Assembly (NCBI RefSeq): GCF_049340185.1
Contig: NZ_JBMPPC010000002.1
Coordinates: 372,001 to 436,000 of the forward strand
Origin: Undibacterium sp049340185
Lineage (GTDB): Bacteria > Pseudomonadota > Gammaproteobacteria > Burkholderiales > Burkholderiaceae_D
DNA length: 64,000 bases
Reading direction: 5' to 3'
Shown here piece after piece: positions 7,470 to 17,184 of this stretch. The number at the start of each line of letters is the position of its first letter. Positions within the stretch are counted from its first letter, which is position 1. The translations under genes were made by a program, and so were the position numbers. The notes beneath the pieces were generated by a model, which searched no databases, was not told the origin of the DNA, and was given only the letters and a program-made list of their open reading frames with translations.

Positions 7470-8084
7470 ATGTTCACCACTAAATCATTATTCACACGCA
7501 ATTCGGCAGCATCGGGATCGATATCAGGATCAAGATCGGGCACAGCAGCAGTGATCCTTGCGCTGGCGACTGCCATTGCTATTCCTGCCTATGCCGCACT
7601 GGTCAAACTCGACACAGCAAAAAGCGCCGTCACCATCATTTTTAAACAAATGAACGTACCGGTTGATGCGAAGTTTAAAAAATTCAGCGCCAACATTGAT
7701 TACGACGCGGCCAAACCAGAAGCCTCCAAGGCCAGTGTCGAAATCGACCTCACAAGTTTTGATCTCGGCGATCCTCAATACAACCAGGAAGTCTTGAAAA
7801 AAGAATGGTTCAATACAGCACAATTTCCGAAAGCCAGCTTTGTTTCCACTGCGATGAAGCAAAGCGCTGCCGGCAAATTAGATGTTAGCGGCAAACTCAC
7901 GATCAAAGGACGCGTCCTTGATGTGACTTTCCCTCTGACCGTCAAGAAAGAAGGAAGCGGCCAGGTATTTGATGGCAGCCTCCCGATTAAACGCCTTGCT
8001 TTCAATATTGGCGAAGGCGAATGGAAAGACACCGGCATGGTTGCCGATGAAGTAGTTATTAAGTTTCACGTTGTAACGCAATAA
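7470..8084 (+). CDS. YceI family lipid-binding protein (first copy)
   Basis: Periplasmic lipocalin-like barrel that binds isoprenoid lipids in characterised relatives. 204 aa. An unusually long Ser/Gly-rich N-region (about residues 1-24) precedes a hydrophobic segment ending IPAYA, read as a signal peptide. The YceI domain then runs from LVKLDTAKSAV to the end, with FNTAQFPKASFVS and LTIKGRVLDVTFPL as family features. AAGGA lies before the ATG. It is 40 bases after the b561 gene and 39 bases before the second YceI start. The two copies differ substantially, so this is an old duplication, not a recent tandem repeat. Confidence 0.9.
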   Translation: MFTTKSLFTRNSAASGSISGSRSGTAAVILALATAIAIPAYAALVKLDTAKSAVTIIFKQMNVPVDAKFKKFSANIDYDAAKPEASKASVEIDLTSFDLGDPQYNQEVLKKEWFNTAQFPKASFVSTAMKQSAAGKLDVSGKLTIKGRVLDVTFPLTVKKEGSGQVFDGSLPIKRLAFNIGEGEWKDTGMVADEVVIKFHVVTQ

Positions 8085-8123
8085 AACCAATTGAATCACA
8101 TCCAAACCAACAAGGACTCCACC

Positions 8124-8696
8124 ATGAAATTACGTCAAGTTATCGCTGCCGCTTTACTTCTGAGCGCTGCTCCGGTGTTCGCACAAAGCTACACCATTGA
8201 TCCTAACCACACCTACCCAAGTTTTGAAGCAGATCATTTCGGCGGCCTGTCTGTATGGCGCGGCAAGTTCGACAAAAACAGCGGCAAAATCACGCTGGAT
8301 CGTGCGGCAAAAACTGGCACTGTCGACATCACCATCGATACAACATCGATCAATTTTGGTCATGAAAAAATGAATGATCATGCCAAGTCCAAAGACCTGT
8401 TCAATGTCGCTCAATTCCCTACAGCGACCTACAAAGGTACATCCATCAAGTTCAACGGTGATACACCTGTATCAGTACAAGGCGACTTCACTTTACTGGG
8501 CGTGACCAAGCCTTTGACATTGACGATCAACAAATTCAAATGCGTTCAGCATCCGATGCTGAAAAAAGAAGTCTGCGGCGCTGATGCGACAGCAGAATTC
8601 AAGCGCACAGACTTTGGTCTGAACTACGGCATCGCTTATGGCTTCGCACCAGAAGTCAAATTGTCGATCCAGGTTGAAGCCATCAAAGCTGACTAA
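8124..8696 (+). CDS. YceI family lipid-binding protein (second copy)
   Basis: 190 aa from the ATG at 8124 (AAGGA seven bases upstream). A typical signal peptide ends at VFAQ. The YceI barrel opens YTIDPNHTYPSFEADHFGG, contains LFNVAQFPTATYKGT and FTLLGVTKPLTLTI, and has two cysteines (about 143 and 153) that could form a disulfide. It is closer to canonical YceI proteins than the first copy. A shared transcript with b561 and the first YceI is likely. A periplasmic quinone- or polyprenyl-binding partner of the cytochrome is inferred from the recurrent pairing. Confidence 0.92.
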   Translation: MKLRQVIAAALLLSAAPVFAQSYTIDPNHTYPSFEADHFGGLSVWRGKFDKNSGKITLDRAAKTGTVDITIDTTSINFGHEKMNDHAKSKDLFNVAQFPTATYKGTSIKFNGDTPVSVQGDFTLLGVTKPLTLTINKFKCVQHPMLKKEVCGADATAEFKRTDFGLNYGIAYGFAPEVKLSIQVEAIKAD

Positions 8697-8781
8697 TTTC
8701 AAGGCAGCATAGCAACATCGCAGGCACTTTGACCGGGCCGAAACAGGTCCGGTCAACCAACACTCTTCTCGAATTGATTTT

Positions 8782-9222
8782 ATGGGTAAACGTTTTCTGC
8801 GTAGCATACGACTACTGGCTGAATGCATGCAGGCGTTTGAACATTCTTCGGCACTGAATGTTCGTCAGTTCGGATTAACGCATTCCCAGTTCGACATCAT
8901 CGCCACACTCGGCAACACCGCAGGCATGAGCTGCAGAGAGCTCGGTGAAAAAACCCTGATTACTAAAGGAACGCTAACCGGCGTGCTTGATCGTCTTGAA
9001 CAAAAAGGCTTGATTCAGCGCGAACGTAATGGCGAAGATCGTCGTCAACTTTTTATTAAATTAAGTCCGGCAGGAGAAGCCGTTTTTGATGATGTGTTTC
9101 CGCAAGTAGTCGCCAATGGAGAAAAACGTTTTACTGCTTATAGCGAACAGGATTTCGTCGCGCTGGAAAAAGAATTACTCAAACTGAAGACCAGCCTGAC
9201 CCAGCATATCGGAAAGAAATAG
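8782..9222 (+). CDS. MarR family transcriptional regulator
   Basis: 146 aa winged-helix regulator. Seen: an N-terminal dimerisation helix, FGLTHSQFDIIATLG, the recognition helix region LITKGTLTGVLDRLEQKGL (about residues 62-80) and the wing RERNGEDRRQLFIKLS. The C-terminal dimer helix follows. It lies 85 bases after the second yceI, in the same direction. A palindromic site before the b561 gene (6811-6830) is a plausible target. The ligand cannot be predicted. No conserved redox cysteine dominates: only Cys15 and Cys51 are present. Confidence 0.92.
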   Translation: MGKRFLRSIRLLAECMQAFEHSSALNVRQFGLTHSQFDIIATLGNTAGMSCRELGEKTLITKGTLTGVLDRLEQKGLIQRERNGEDRRQLFIKLSPAGEAVFDDVFPQVVANGEKRFTAYSEQDFVALEKELLKLKTSLTQHIGKK

Positions 9223-9527
9223 TCCGTCTCTGGGCGCGCGCTTCACACAGTCCGCACCAGCCTCTACCGCTCACAGCGCAGCCATCCCCCGGCGCAAACT
9301 CGTCAGCAATATTGATCGCCGCACTTGAGTAGCCATGACGATCCGGCTTAATGTCATCGCCTCTCAAAAATAGATACTCCCTACCTGTATTTTACAAACC
9401 ACCCTATAAAAGCGCGGGAATAAGGTTATTTTTATAAAATAAAGGGGGAGTATATGATTTTATGACTATGTACTACAGATACAACACAGCCAGACGCCGA
9501 CAGCGACCGGCTGTGCATGAGGACAGA
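9223..9527. other. Intergenic region with inverted ATACTCCC motifs
   Basis: 305 bases between the convergent ends of the MarR gene and the RND pump. No gene is seen. ATACTCCC occurs on the plus strand at 9374-9381. The longer ATACTCCCCCT lies on the minus strand at 9443-9453. The same 11-mer recurs before oxyR at 28282-28292. No clear terminator hairpin was found. Confidence 0.5.
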
Positions 9528-12500
9528 TTACAGCGTATCCCCGACGATAGGTCCCTTGCCACTGAAACGATCCAGTGTAAGATAAATCACCGGCGTAATA
9601 AATAAGGTAATCGCTTGCGAGAAGATCAGACCACCGACAACGGCAAGACCCAGAGGCTGACGTAATTCAGCACCAGCGCCTAAACCAAAAGCAATCGGTA
9701 AAGCACCGACCAAGGCCGCCAGTGTCGTCATCATGATAGGCCGGAAACGCTGAATGCACGCCTCGCGAATCGCCTCTGGCGGTGTCATGCCGTGATGGCG
9801 CTGCGCATCAAGCGCAAAATCAATCATCATGATCGCATTTTTCTTCACAATACCGATCAGCAGCAAGATACCGATCGTCGCAATCAAAGTCAGATCTTCA
9901 CCGAAAATCTGCAACATCAGCAATGCACCTACTGCCGCCGAAGGCAATCCGGCCAGAATCGTCAGCGGATGAATATAGCTCTCGTACAAAACGCCGAGCA
10001 AAACATAGATTACTAATAAAGCGGCGACAATCAGTACGACCTGACCTGACTGAGAATCCTTGAACACCGCAGCATCGCCGCCATAGGAGGTGATAATCGA
10101 TGCTGGCAATTTAATCTCATCACGGTATTGCTCGATCTTCTTAGTCGCATCACCGAGCGCTGATCCCGGCGAAAGGTTGAACGATACTGTCACCGCCTGC
10201 AACTGACCGACGTGATTAATTGAGGTCGGGCCAACCGTGCGCTTAATCGTCGCGAAACTCGACAAAGGCACTAAAGCGCCCGTATTGCTGCGTACATAAA
10301 TGGCGTTGATCGCGCTCTCATCTTTTTTCGCATCAGGTGCCAGTTCCATAATCACCTGATAGCTATCCACGTTAGTGTACATGGTGGATACCTGACGCTC
10401 ACCGAATGCGCTATACAGACTCGACCGCACGCTATCCATCGCCACACCCAGCGCATTGGCACGATCACGATCAATATTCAGCGAGGCTTGCAAACCCTTG
10501 AGCTGGGAATCGGTCGTGACGTCTTTAAATGCCGGATCGTTCCTCAACTTATCCTGCAGTTTTAAGGACCAGTCGCTCAGCTCACCAGCCTCCACACTCT
10601 GCAAGATGTATTGGTACTGGCTCTTACTCGGGCGCCCGCCTAACTGCAAGTTTTGAGTTGGCCGCAAAAAGACAGAAATACCAGCGACCTCACTCAGTTT
10701 TTTGCGTAAGCCATCGACGACCTGTTTCATCGGCTTACGCTGATCGCGCGGCCTTAGATTGATAAACATACGGCCTGTGTTTTGTGAACCGCTGCCGCCG
10801 TTAAATGAAGTCGCAGTCAGGACATTCGGGTCATCACGGATGATCTTGGCAACCTTATCCTGCAAGGTCACCATGGCCGGGAAAGAAGTATCCTCTGCCG
10901 CCTCGGTCGACACGTTGATCTGCCCAATATCCTCTTCAGGGAAGAAGCCTTTCGGGATCGCCGTGAACATATACGCAGTCGCAACGAAGGTCGCCAGAGC
11001 CACCAGCAAGACAGCGCCACGATGACGCAGCGCGACATCCAGACCACGTGCATAGGCGTTTAAGGAGGCGTTAAAACTGTTTTCAAATACATGCAACAAG
11101 GCTGCAATCAAACGCGGCGGCTCTTTCATTTCATGTTCGCTTTTCAGAAAGCGGCTCGCCAGCATCGGCACCAGCGTCAGCGACACAAATGCCGACGCCA
11201 CAATCGCCAGTGACACGATCACAGCAAACTCATGAAACAACTGACCAATCACGCCAGGCATAAAGAAGATCGGAATAAACACCGCGATCAGCGAAGTCGA
11301 AATCGAAATAATTGTAAAACCCACTTCACGCGAGCCTTGCAGCGCCGCTTTAAAAGGTGGCTCGCCCGCCTCCACGTGACGCATGATATTTTCCAGCATC
11401 ACGATCGCGTCGTCGACCACCAGGCCGACCGCCAGTGTCAGGCCCAGCAAAGAAATATTATCAAGGGTATAGCCAAAACCCCATAGCAAACTGATCGCAC
11501 CGATCAGTGATACCGGCAAAGACAAGGTAGGAATAATCGTTGCAACCATACGGCGCAAGAATAAGAAAATCACGATCACAACCAAAAATATCGTCAACAA
11601 CAACGTCAGATTCACGTCATGCAAAGCATCGCGAATAGATACGGAGCGATCATTCACCTGATTGATTTTGACCGAGGCAGGCAACTGCGCCTGATAGCCT
11701 GGCAATGCGGCCTTGATCGCGTCGACCACTTTCACCGTATTGGCATCCGTCTGGCGCTGGATCGCTAATGTAATCGAGCTCTCGCCATTGAAGTTCGCCG
11801 CCGATTTTACAGTCTCAAAACTGTCTTCGATCTTGGCGACATCGCGCAAACGTACCACCTGTCCGCCCTTGTTACTAACGATCAGATCGGCAAATTCTGC
11901 TGCGCTCTGTAACTGGCGATTCGCGAGCAACGTCAAAGTCTGTTTATCGCCCTCCAGCGTACCGACCGGTGTATTGGCGTTGGAGGCACGGATACTGGCA
12001 GACAATTCATCAAGTGAAATATTCCGTGCTGCCAGCGCTTCCGGCATGACGCGTACACGTACAGCATATCGTTTGATACCAAAAATATTCACCTGCGCCA
12101 CACCGTCCAGAGTGGATAAGCTAGGTGAAATCAGATGCTCGGCATAACTCGTTAATTCGGACAAACTCAAGGAGGGTGAAGTCAGCGCCAAAAACAGAAT
12201 CGGTGCATCGGCAGGATTGACTTTGCGATAGGACGGCGGCGACGTCATGTCTTGCGGCAGCGAGCGCTGGGCGCGCAACAAGGCGGCTTGTACATCAACC
12301 GCTGCGGCATCAATTTTCCGGTTCTGATCGAACTCCAGCGTCAACGACGTCGAGCCCAGCGTATTGCTAGAACTGATCACCGACAAACCAGGGATCGTTG
12401 CAAATTGTTTTTCCAGCGGTAGCGCCACCGAAGTCGCCATGGTCTCGGGACTGGCACCAGGCAAATTAGCATTGACGCTGATCACCGGAGTATCGTAACT

Positions 12501-12614
12501 AGGCAACGCGGCAATCGGAATATAGCGATATGCCAGCACACCGGCAACGATAATCGACAAATTCAGCAATACCGTCATTACCGGACGACGGATAAACAGC
12601 TCCGACAAATTCAT
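9528..12614 (-). CDS. RND efflux pump permease (MdtB/MdtC-like)
   Basis: Inner-membrane proton/drug antiporter, 1028 aa, the normal size for hydrophobe-amphiphile RND pumps. Seen: N-terminus MNLSELFIRRPVMTVLLN, periplasmic porter domains, VGLVVDDAIVMLENI in TM4 with the proton-relay Asp pair, GFFPEEDIGQ opening the second half, and KKNAIMMIDFAL in TM10. The sequence is closer to MdtB/MdtC/MuxC than to AcrB. Its start overlaps the stop of the upstream membrane fusion protein by four bases, so the two are translated together. Only one permease gene is present, unlike mdtBC pairs, and no outer-membrane channel gene follows. Substrates are unknown. Confidence 0.93.
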   Translation of the reverse strand: MNLSELFIRRPVMTVLLNLSIIVAGVLAYRYIPIAALPSYDTPVISVNANLPGASPETMATSVALPLEKQFATIPGLSVISSSNTLGSTSLTLEFDQNRKIDAAAVDVQAALLRAQRSLPQDMTSPPSYRKVNPADAPILFLALTSPSLSLSELTSYAEHLISPSLSTLDGVAQVNIFGIKRYAVRVRVMPEALAARNISLDELSASIRASNANTPVGTLEGDKQTLTLLANRQLQSAAEFADLIVSNKGGQVVRLRDVAKIEDSFETVKSAANFNGESSITLAIQRQTDANTVKVVDAIKAALPGYQAQLPASVKINQVNDRSVSIRDALHDVNLTLLLTIFLVVIVIFLFLRRMVATIIPTLSLPVSLIGAISLLWGFGYTLDNISLLGLTLAVGLVVDDAIVMLENIMRHVEAGEPPFKAALQGSREVGFTIISISTSLIAVFIPIFFMPGVIGQLFHEFAVIVSLAIVASAFVSLTLVPMLASRFLKSEHEMKEPPRLIAALLHVFENSFNASLNAYARGLDVALRHRGAVLLVALATFVATAYMFTAIPKGFFPEEDIGQINVSTEAAEDTSFPAMVTLQDKVAKIIRDDPNVLTATSFNGGSGSQNTGRMFINLRPRDQRKPMKQVVDGLRKKLSEVAGISVFLRPTQNLQLGGRPSKSQYQYILQSVEAGELSDWSLKLQDKLRNDPAFKDVTTDSQLKGLQASLNIDRDRANALGVAMDSVRSSLYSAFGERQVSTMYTNVDSYQVIMELAPDAKKDESAINAIYVRSNTGALVPLSSFATIKRTVGPTSINHVGQLQAVTVSFNLSPGSALGDATKKIEQYRDEIKLPASIITSYGGDAAVFKDSQSGQVVLIVAALLVIYVLLGVLYESYIHPLTILAGLPSAAVGALLMLQIFGEDLTLIATIGILLLIGIVKKNAIMMIDFALDAQRHHGMTPPEAIREACIQRFRPIMMTTLAALVGALPIAFGLGAGAELRQPLGLAVVGGLIFSQAITLFITPVIYLTLDRFSGKGPIVGDTL

Positions 12615-13918
12615 GATGCGCTCGCTGATGCTGATGCAGCGGCTGGAACTGATGCCGGAGCGGACACTGGCACTGCGCCGACTGGTGATGCTGATTTGCC
12701 GACAGCATCAGAAGAGGCCGATGCAGCCGATTGCGCAGCAGCACTGGCTGATGCTTTAGCCATATTTTTATCAGCACCTGTGCTATCTGCAGCACGTTCA
12801 CGAACTACACTACCGGGCCGCAAATTCTGCTTGCCATCCACAATAACTTTCGCCCCCGCATCAATGCCTTTGACGACGGCGTCCGCACCTGCGGCATTCA
12901 ATAAAGTGACGGGACGTAAGGCAGCCTTACCATCTGCATCGACGATATAGACGATGGTACCTTTAGGGCTGACAACCATCGCATCCATCGGGATCACAAT
13001 CGCATCTTTCAAGGTGCGTACGCTTAAGTCGACGTTCGCATATGCACCTGGCCATAATTTCAATCCTTTGTTATCAAAGACCGCTTTAGCCTTCACCGTT
13101 CCTGACGAAGCATCGACAGCATTATCGACGAATTGCATACGACCTTTGAACTGATCAGGACGATCTGGTAATTGCGCTGTCACCGCGTTGCCAGCTTGTT
13201 GCATGCTCTCCAGTGCGTCCTGCAAATTGCGCTGAGGCAGCGGGAAGCTGATGGCAATCGGATCCATCTGAGTGATCGTGACCAAGGGCGTCGCCGTAGT
13301 ATTCGCCTGCACCAGCGATCCCGGATAAACGCTGATCACACCCGTGCGTCCGGCGGCAGGTGCAACGATACGGTTGTAACTCAGTGCCACCTTGGCCGCA
13401 TTCACAGCAGCGCGATCCGAGGCAATCACGGCAAGCTGGGCATCAACCTGGGTCTGACTGGTATCAAGCACACTTTGTGAAACAAATTTTTTATCGAGCA
13501 AGTCCTTGCTGCGCGCTAACTGGCGCTGCAGATCAGCCAGCGACGCCTGATCCTTATCGAGTTGCGCTTGTGCCTTGGCCAGATTCACTTCATCAGGACG
13601 GCTATCCAGTGTGAACAATAACTCGCCCGCACGCACAAACTGCCCCTCTTTAATATGCACCTTAGCAACGGTACTGGTAATTTGGGAACGAATATCAACC
13701 GTATTGAGTGCAGTCACAATGCCGTTAGCGCTCAGGCGAACAGGATAGTCACGCCGTTGTGCAATGGCTGTCGTCACACTGACTGGACGATTACCGGCAC
13801 CGGCTGCTTTTGCTGCTTTATCAGCGGTATCCGCTTTACCAGCACTCCACTTGTAATAACCGCCTGCTGCAATAGCGGCAATGCCCAATACGATAACGGT
13901 CGTTTTTAATTTGCTCAT
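12611..13918 (-). CDS. RND efflux periplasmic adaptor (MdtA-like)
   Basis: Membrane fusion protein linking the RND permease to an outer-membrane channel. The ATG at 13918 (435 aa) is chosen because an N-terminal membrane anchor follows directly (TTVIVLGIAAIAAGGYYKW). The longer open frame would add 43 unlikely residues. Domain order: anchor, lipoyl/barrel-sandwich part (VKIHEGQFVRAGELLFTLD-like region), a helical hairpin (AQAQLDKDQASLADLQRQL), beta-barrel and membrane-proximal domains. The last 50 residues are an Ala/Ser/Val-rich low-complexity tail. First gene of a two-gene operon with the permease. Confidence 0.92.
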   Translation of the reverse strand: MSKLKTTVIVLGIAAIAAGGYYKWSAGKADTADKAAKAAGAGNRPVSVTTAIAQRRDYPVRLSANGIVTALNTVDIRSQITSTVAKVHIKEGQFVRAGELLFTLDSRPDEVNLAKAQAQLDKDQASLADLQRQLARSKDLLDKKFVSQSVLDTSQTQVDAQLAVIASDRAAVNAAKVALSYNRIVAPAAGRTGVISVYPGSLVQANTTATPLVTITQMDPIAISFPLPQRNLQDALESMQQAGNAVTAQLPDRPDQFKGRMQFVDNAVDASSGTVKAKAVFDNKGLKLWPGAYANVDLSVRTLKDAIVIPMDAMVVSPKGTIVYIVDADGKAALRPVTLLNAAGADAVVKGIDAGAKVIVDGKQNLRPGSVVRERAADSTGADKNMAKASASAAAQSAASASSDAVGKSASPVGAVPVSAPASVPAAASASASAS

Positions 13919-14172
13919 ACTTGTTTGCCTTGATGGTATACCGACGATGTCTTGTTCTGATGAGAATAATGAGGTTTTGGGTCTGCGAATGAAAGGCCAC
14001 ATGTGCATAAAATATGCGCCGAGACATGCAACAACATACGCAACCAAATGAGCGGCTAATTTACCGTACGTGGCTAGGACAAAGATTTGATGGTTTCGTT
14101 CTGTTGAACAACAAGATTTTTGTCAAAACCGCTTGTCTCAGAAATATCGCAATGTGTAATGCTAACAAAGAA

Positions 14173-14196
14173 AAAGCCAGCATACAGGCTGGCTTT
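14173..14196 (-). terminator. Terminator after secF (minus strand)
   Basis: Nine-base stem AAAGCCAGC/GCTGGCTTT (14173-14181 with 14188-14196) with a 6-base loop. On the minus strand it is followed by TTTTTC and more T. It suits termination of the yajC-secD-secF transcript. The rest of 13919-14266 shows no gene. Confidence 0.7.
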
Positions 14197-14217
14197 GACT
14201 TTTAATACTTTTCGTTA

Positions 14218-14241
14218 CATGCAACTCGGTTCAGTTGCATG
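14218..14241. other. Perfect hairpin between secF and its terminator
   Basis: CATGCAACT (14218-14226) pairs perfectly with AGTTGCATG (14233-14241) around a 6-base loop, 26 bases after the secF stop. There is no T run; it may be an mRNA 3'-end stabiliser in front of the terminator at 14173-14196. Confidence 0.5.
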
Positions 14242-14266
14242 ATTGACGCATCTGGCTTATGTAGAT

Positions 14267-15205
14267 TTACACAACGGCGCCGTCGGTCTCGTCTTTTTCC
14301 TTAATCGGCTTGATCAGGTCTTCGCGTTTAACGCCCAACCACATTGCAATCGCAGCTGCAACGAACACAGAAGAATAAATACCGAAGCAAATACCGATGG
14401 TCAGCGCAATCGCGAAATAATGCAAAGTCGGGCCACCGATAAACAGCATCGACAACACCATCATCTGAGTACAACCGTGAGTAATGACGGTACGCGAGAT
14501 CGTGCTGGTAATCGCATTATCAATCACCTCTGTCACCGACATCTTGCGCTGTTTGCGGAAGTTTTCACGAATACGATCAAAAATAACCACTGACTCATTG
14601 ACCGAATAACCGAGCACCGCGAGTACCGCTGCCAATACCGACAGATTAAATTCCCACTGGAAGAAAGCGAAGAATCCCAGAATGATGACCACGTCATGCA
14701 AGTTCGCAATGATCGCAGCAACCGCGAATTTCCATTCAAAGCGGATTGCCAGATAGACGACGACGCCTGCAATCACCATCAGCAAGGCCATCAGGCCATC
14801 ATGAGCAAGCTCATCACCGACCTGTGCACCGACGAGCTCCGTGCGTTGCAATTTCACTTCCGGATCTTGTGTTTTCAATGCTTGTAAAACACGATCAGTT
14901 TGCTGCTGAAAATTACCATCTTTAGGCAAGGGCAAACGGATAACAACATCCTGTGCCTTACCAAACGTCTGCACCGGCGTATCGGTAAAACCAAGGCTAT
15001 CCACGGTTTTACGAATCGCATCTACATTCGCCGCCTTTGGATACGTCACTTCCATGACAGTACCACCAGTAAATTCGACGGAAAAATGCAAGCCTTTGTG
15101 CAACAGGAAAAACACGGCAGCAACAAATGTGAGTGCCGAGATGACATTGAAGATCAGCGCATTGCGCATGAACGGTATGTCTTTTTTAATACGGAATAAT
15201 TCCAT
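14267..15205 (-). CDS. secF: Protein translocase subunit SecF
   Basis: Inner-membrane partner of SecD that uses the proton gradient to complete preprotein export through SecYEG. 312 aa, six predicted helices. The SecF signature FSVEFTGGTVMEVTYP in the first periplasmic domain is present, as are the conserved VNESVVIFDRIREN in TM4-5 and a cytoplasmic acidic/basic tail. It follows secD after 38 bases. It ends near two hairpins that probably terminate the transcript. Confidence 0.97.
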   Translation of the reverse strand: MELFRIKKDIPFMRNALIFNVISALTFVAAVFFLLHKGLHFSVEFTGGTVMEVTYPKAANVDAIRKTVDSLGFTDTPVQTFGKAQDVVIRLPLPKDGNFQQQTDRVLQALKTQDPEVKLQRTELVGAQVGDELAHDGLMALLMVIAGVVVYLAIRFEWKFAVAAIIANLHDVVIILGFFAFFQWEFNLSVLAAVLAVLGYSVNESVVIFDRIRENFRKQRKMSVTEVIDNAITSTISRTVITHGCTQMMVLSMLFIGGPTLHYFAIALTIGICFGIYSSVFVAAAIAMWLGVKREDLIKPIKEKDETDGAVV

Positions 15206-15243
15206 GATGAATCCTTATATTCTGATCGCTGCTGAGTCGTTAA

Positions 15244-17109
15244 CTATTCGGTCGGTTTCCAGATCTGACCGATCGCAATCGAGTTCAGTTTTTTCTTACG
15301 TCCGTACCAGAGATTAACGACACCGCGTGAGACAAATACCGCAGAAAACATTGACGTCACGATACCCAGGCAATGCACAATCGCAAATGCCTTAATCGGA
15401 CCGGAGCCAAACATCAATAAGGCCAGACCAACAATCAGAGTCGTCACGTTGGAATCGAGAATCGTCGCCCATGCGCGATCAAAACCCGTGGCAATCGCTG
15501 CCTGCGGCGTACTACCGGCACGCAACTCTTCGCGGATACGTTCATTAATCAATACGTTCGCATCAATCGCCATCCCCAGAGCCAGCGCAATCGCCGCCAT
15601 ACCTGGCAGTGTCAGTGTAGCCTGCAATAAAGACAAGATAGCAACCAGCAACAACAAGTTCACCGACAACGCCAAGACGCTGAACACACCGAACAGCAAA
15701 TAATACGCTGCCATGAAAATACCAATAGCGATGAAGCCATAAAGTGTTGAGTTCAGCCCTTTCTTGATGTTCTCAACACCAAGCTGAGGACCAACTGTAC
15801 TCTCTTCAATAATATCCATCGGTGCCGCCAGAGAACCGGCGCGCAACAACAAGGCCAGATCCGATGAGGCGGAAGTAGAGCCCATACCAGTAATATTAAA
15901 GCGGGAACCGAGTTCATCCTGAATCGTCGCTACCGTCAACAGTTCGCCCTTACCTTTTTCAAATAAGACGATCGCCATTTTTTTACCGATCTTGCCACGC
16001 GTACCTTCACGCATCTTGCGACCACCATCGCCATTCAGATCAATGCTCACGGCTGGTTGCTGATGCTGATCGAAACTTGCTGACGCACCGGAAATATAAT
16101 CGCCTGTGATCACAGGATCTTTGTACAGAATTGCGGGACCACCGCGACCAACTTTAAACATTTCAGAACCGAAAGGCACGGCGGTGCTGTCATCAACGAC
16201 ACCAATCACGCTTTCATCAACCAGACGCACTTCCAGTGTCGCCTGACGACCAATAATTTCTTTCGCACGGGCGACATCCTGCACACCTGGCAACTCAACG
16301 ACAATGCGGTCTGCGCCTTGCTGTTGGATGATAGGTTCTGCTACACCGAGTTCATTCACGCGCTTGGACAAGGCTGTGATGTTTTGTTTTACACCTTCGG
16401 TCATTGCGGCTTTTAATGCTTCCGGCTTTAGGCTGACCTGGAGATTAATTTCGGTGTTGTCGGCATTTTTGGTATCAACAAAATTCACATCCGACATCTG
16501 ATTGCCGATGACATTGATTGCCTTCGTCATCGTTTCTGCATCACGGAATTTCACATTGATCACATCACCATCACGAGAGATACCTGCATGACGGACTTCT
16601 TTATCACGCAATACCGTACGCACTGAGGATTGCAGACCTTGCAAGCGCTTGTTCAATACGGCCTTGGTATCAACCTGCATCAGAAAATGCACGCCCCCGC
16701 GCAAATCAAGGCCCAGATACATAGGGAAGGCATGCAAGCTCTGCAGCCATTTCGGCGTGTTTGGCGACAGATTGAACGCTACGCCATAAGTGGCTTCCGC
16801 CAAATCTGGATTCAATGCTTTTTCGATCACCGATTTCGCTTTGAACTGGTCGTCTGTGTCCTTGAAACGTGCGCGCACTGTACCGACAACACCGTTATTT
16901 TCGTAGGTCAGGCTAGTCGAAGCGATCGCCTCTTTTTTCAAGATCTGATCAACACGGTCGACCATGCTGCTGTCGATTTTTACCGTAGAACGGGTGCTAC
17001 TGATTTGTAAGGCAGGTGATTCACCAAAGAAGTTTGGCGCGGTGTACAGCGCACCAAATACCAGTGCGATGACAATGAGAAGATACTTCCAGAGAGGATA
17101 GCGATTCAT
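15244..17109 (-). CDS. secD: Protein translocase subunit SecD
   Basis: Inner-membrane Sec accessory subunit, 621 aa. Seen: an N-terminal helix (LWKYLLIVIALVFGALYTAPN), GLDLRGGVHFLMQVD of the periplasmic P1 head, VVELPGVQD, and the C-terminal five-helix block with GMAIDANVLINERIREELR. Size matches E. coli SecD (615 aa). It sits 75 bases after yajC and 38 bases before secF, the standard order. Confidence 0.97.
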   Translation of the reverse strand: MNRYPLWKYLLIVIALVFGALYTAPNFFGESPALQISSTRSTVKIDSSMVDRVDQILKKEAIASTSLTYENNGVVGTVRARFKDTDDQFKAKSVIEKALNPDLAEATYGVAFNLSPNTPKWLQSLHAFPMYLGLDLRGGVHFLMQVDTKAVLNKRLQGLQSSVRTVLRDKEVRHAGISRDGDVINVKFRDAETMTKAINVIGNQMSDVNFVDTKNADNTEINLQVSLKPEALKAAMTEGVKQNITALSKRVNELGVAEPIIQQQGADRIVVELPGVQDVARAKEIIGRQATLEVRLVDESVIGVVDDSTAVPFGSEMFKVGRGGPAILYKDPVITGDYISGASASFDQHQQPAVSIDLNGDGGRKMREGTRGKIGKKMAIVLFEKGKGELLTVATIQDELGSRFNITGMGSTSASSDLALLLRAGSLAAPMDIIEESTVGPQLGVENIKKGLNSTLYGFIAIGIFMAAYYLLFGVFSVLALSVNLLLLVAILSLLQATLTLPGMAAIALALGMAIDANVLINERIREELRAGSTPQAAIATGFDRAWATILDSNVTTLIVGLALLMFGSGPIKAFAIVHCLGIVTSMFSAVFVSRGVVNLWYGRKKKLNSIAIGQIWKPTE

Positions 17110-17184
17110 ATCGGTTCAGAATAAGAGTAAAGCTGGGCTGAATGAGCAACGCAGCCTGATTGCAGGCTGCGCCGGATCAGAGGA

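Noticed and set aside
13919..14047. 43-residue N-terminal extension of the RND adaptor
   Set aside because: The membrane anchor typical of the family follows the internal ATG at 13918. The extension lacks a sensible pattern.
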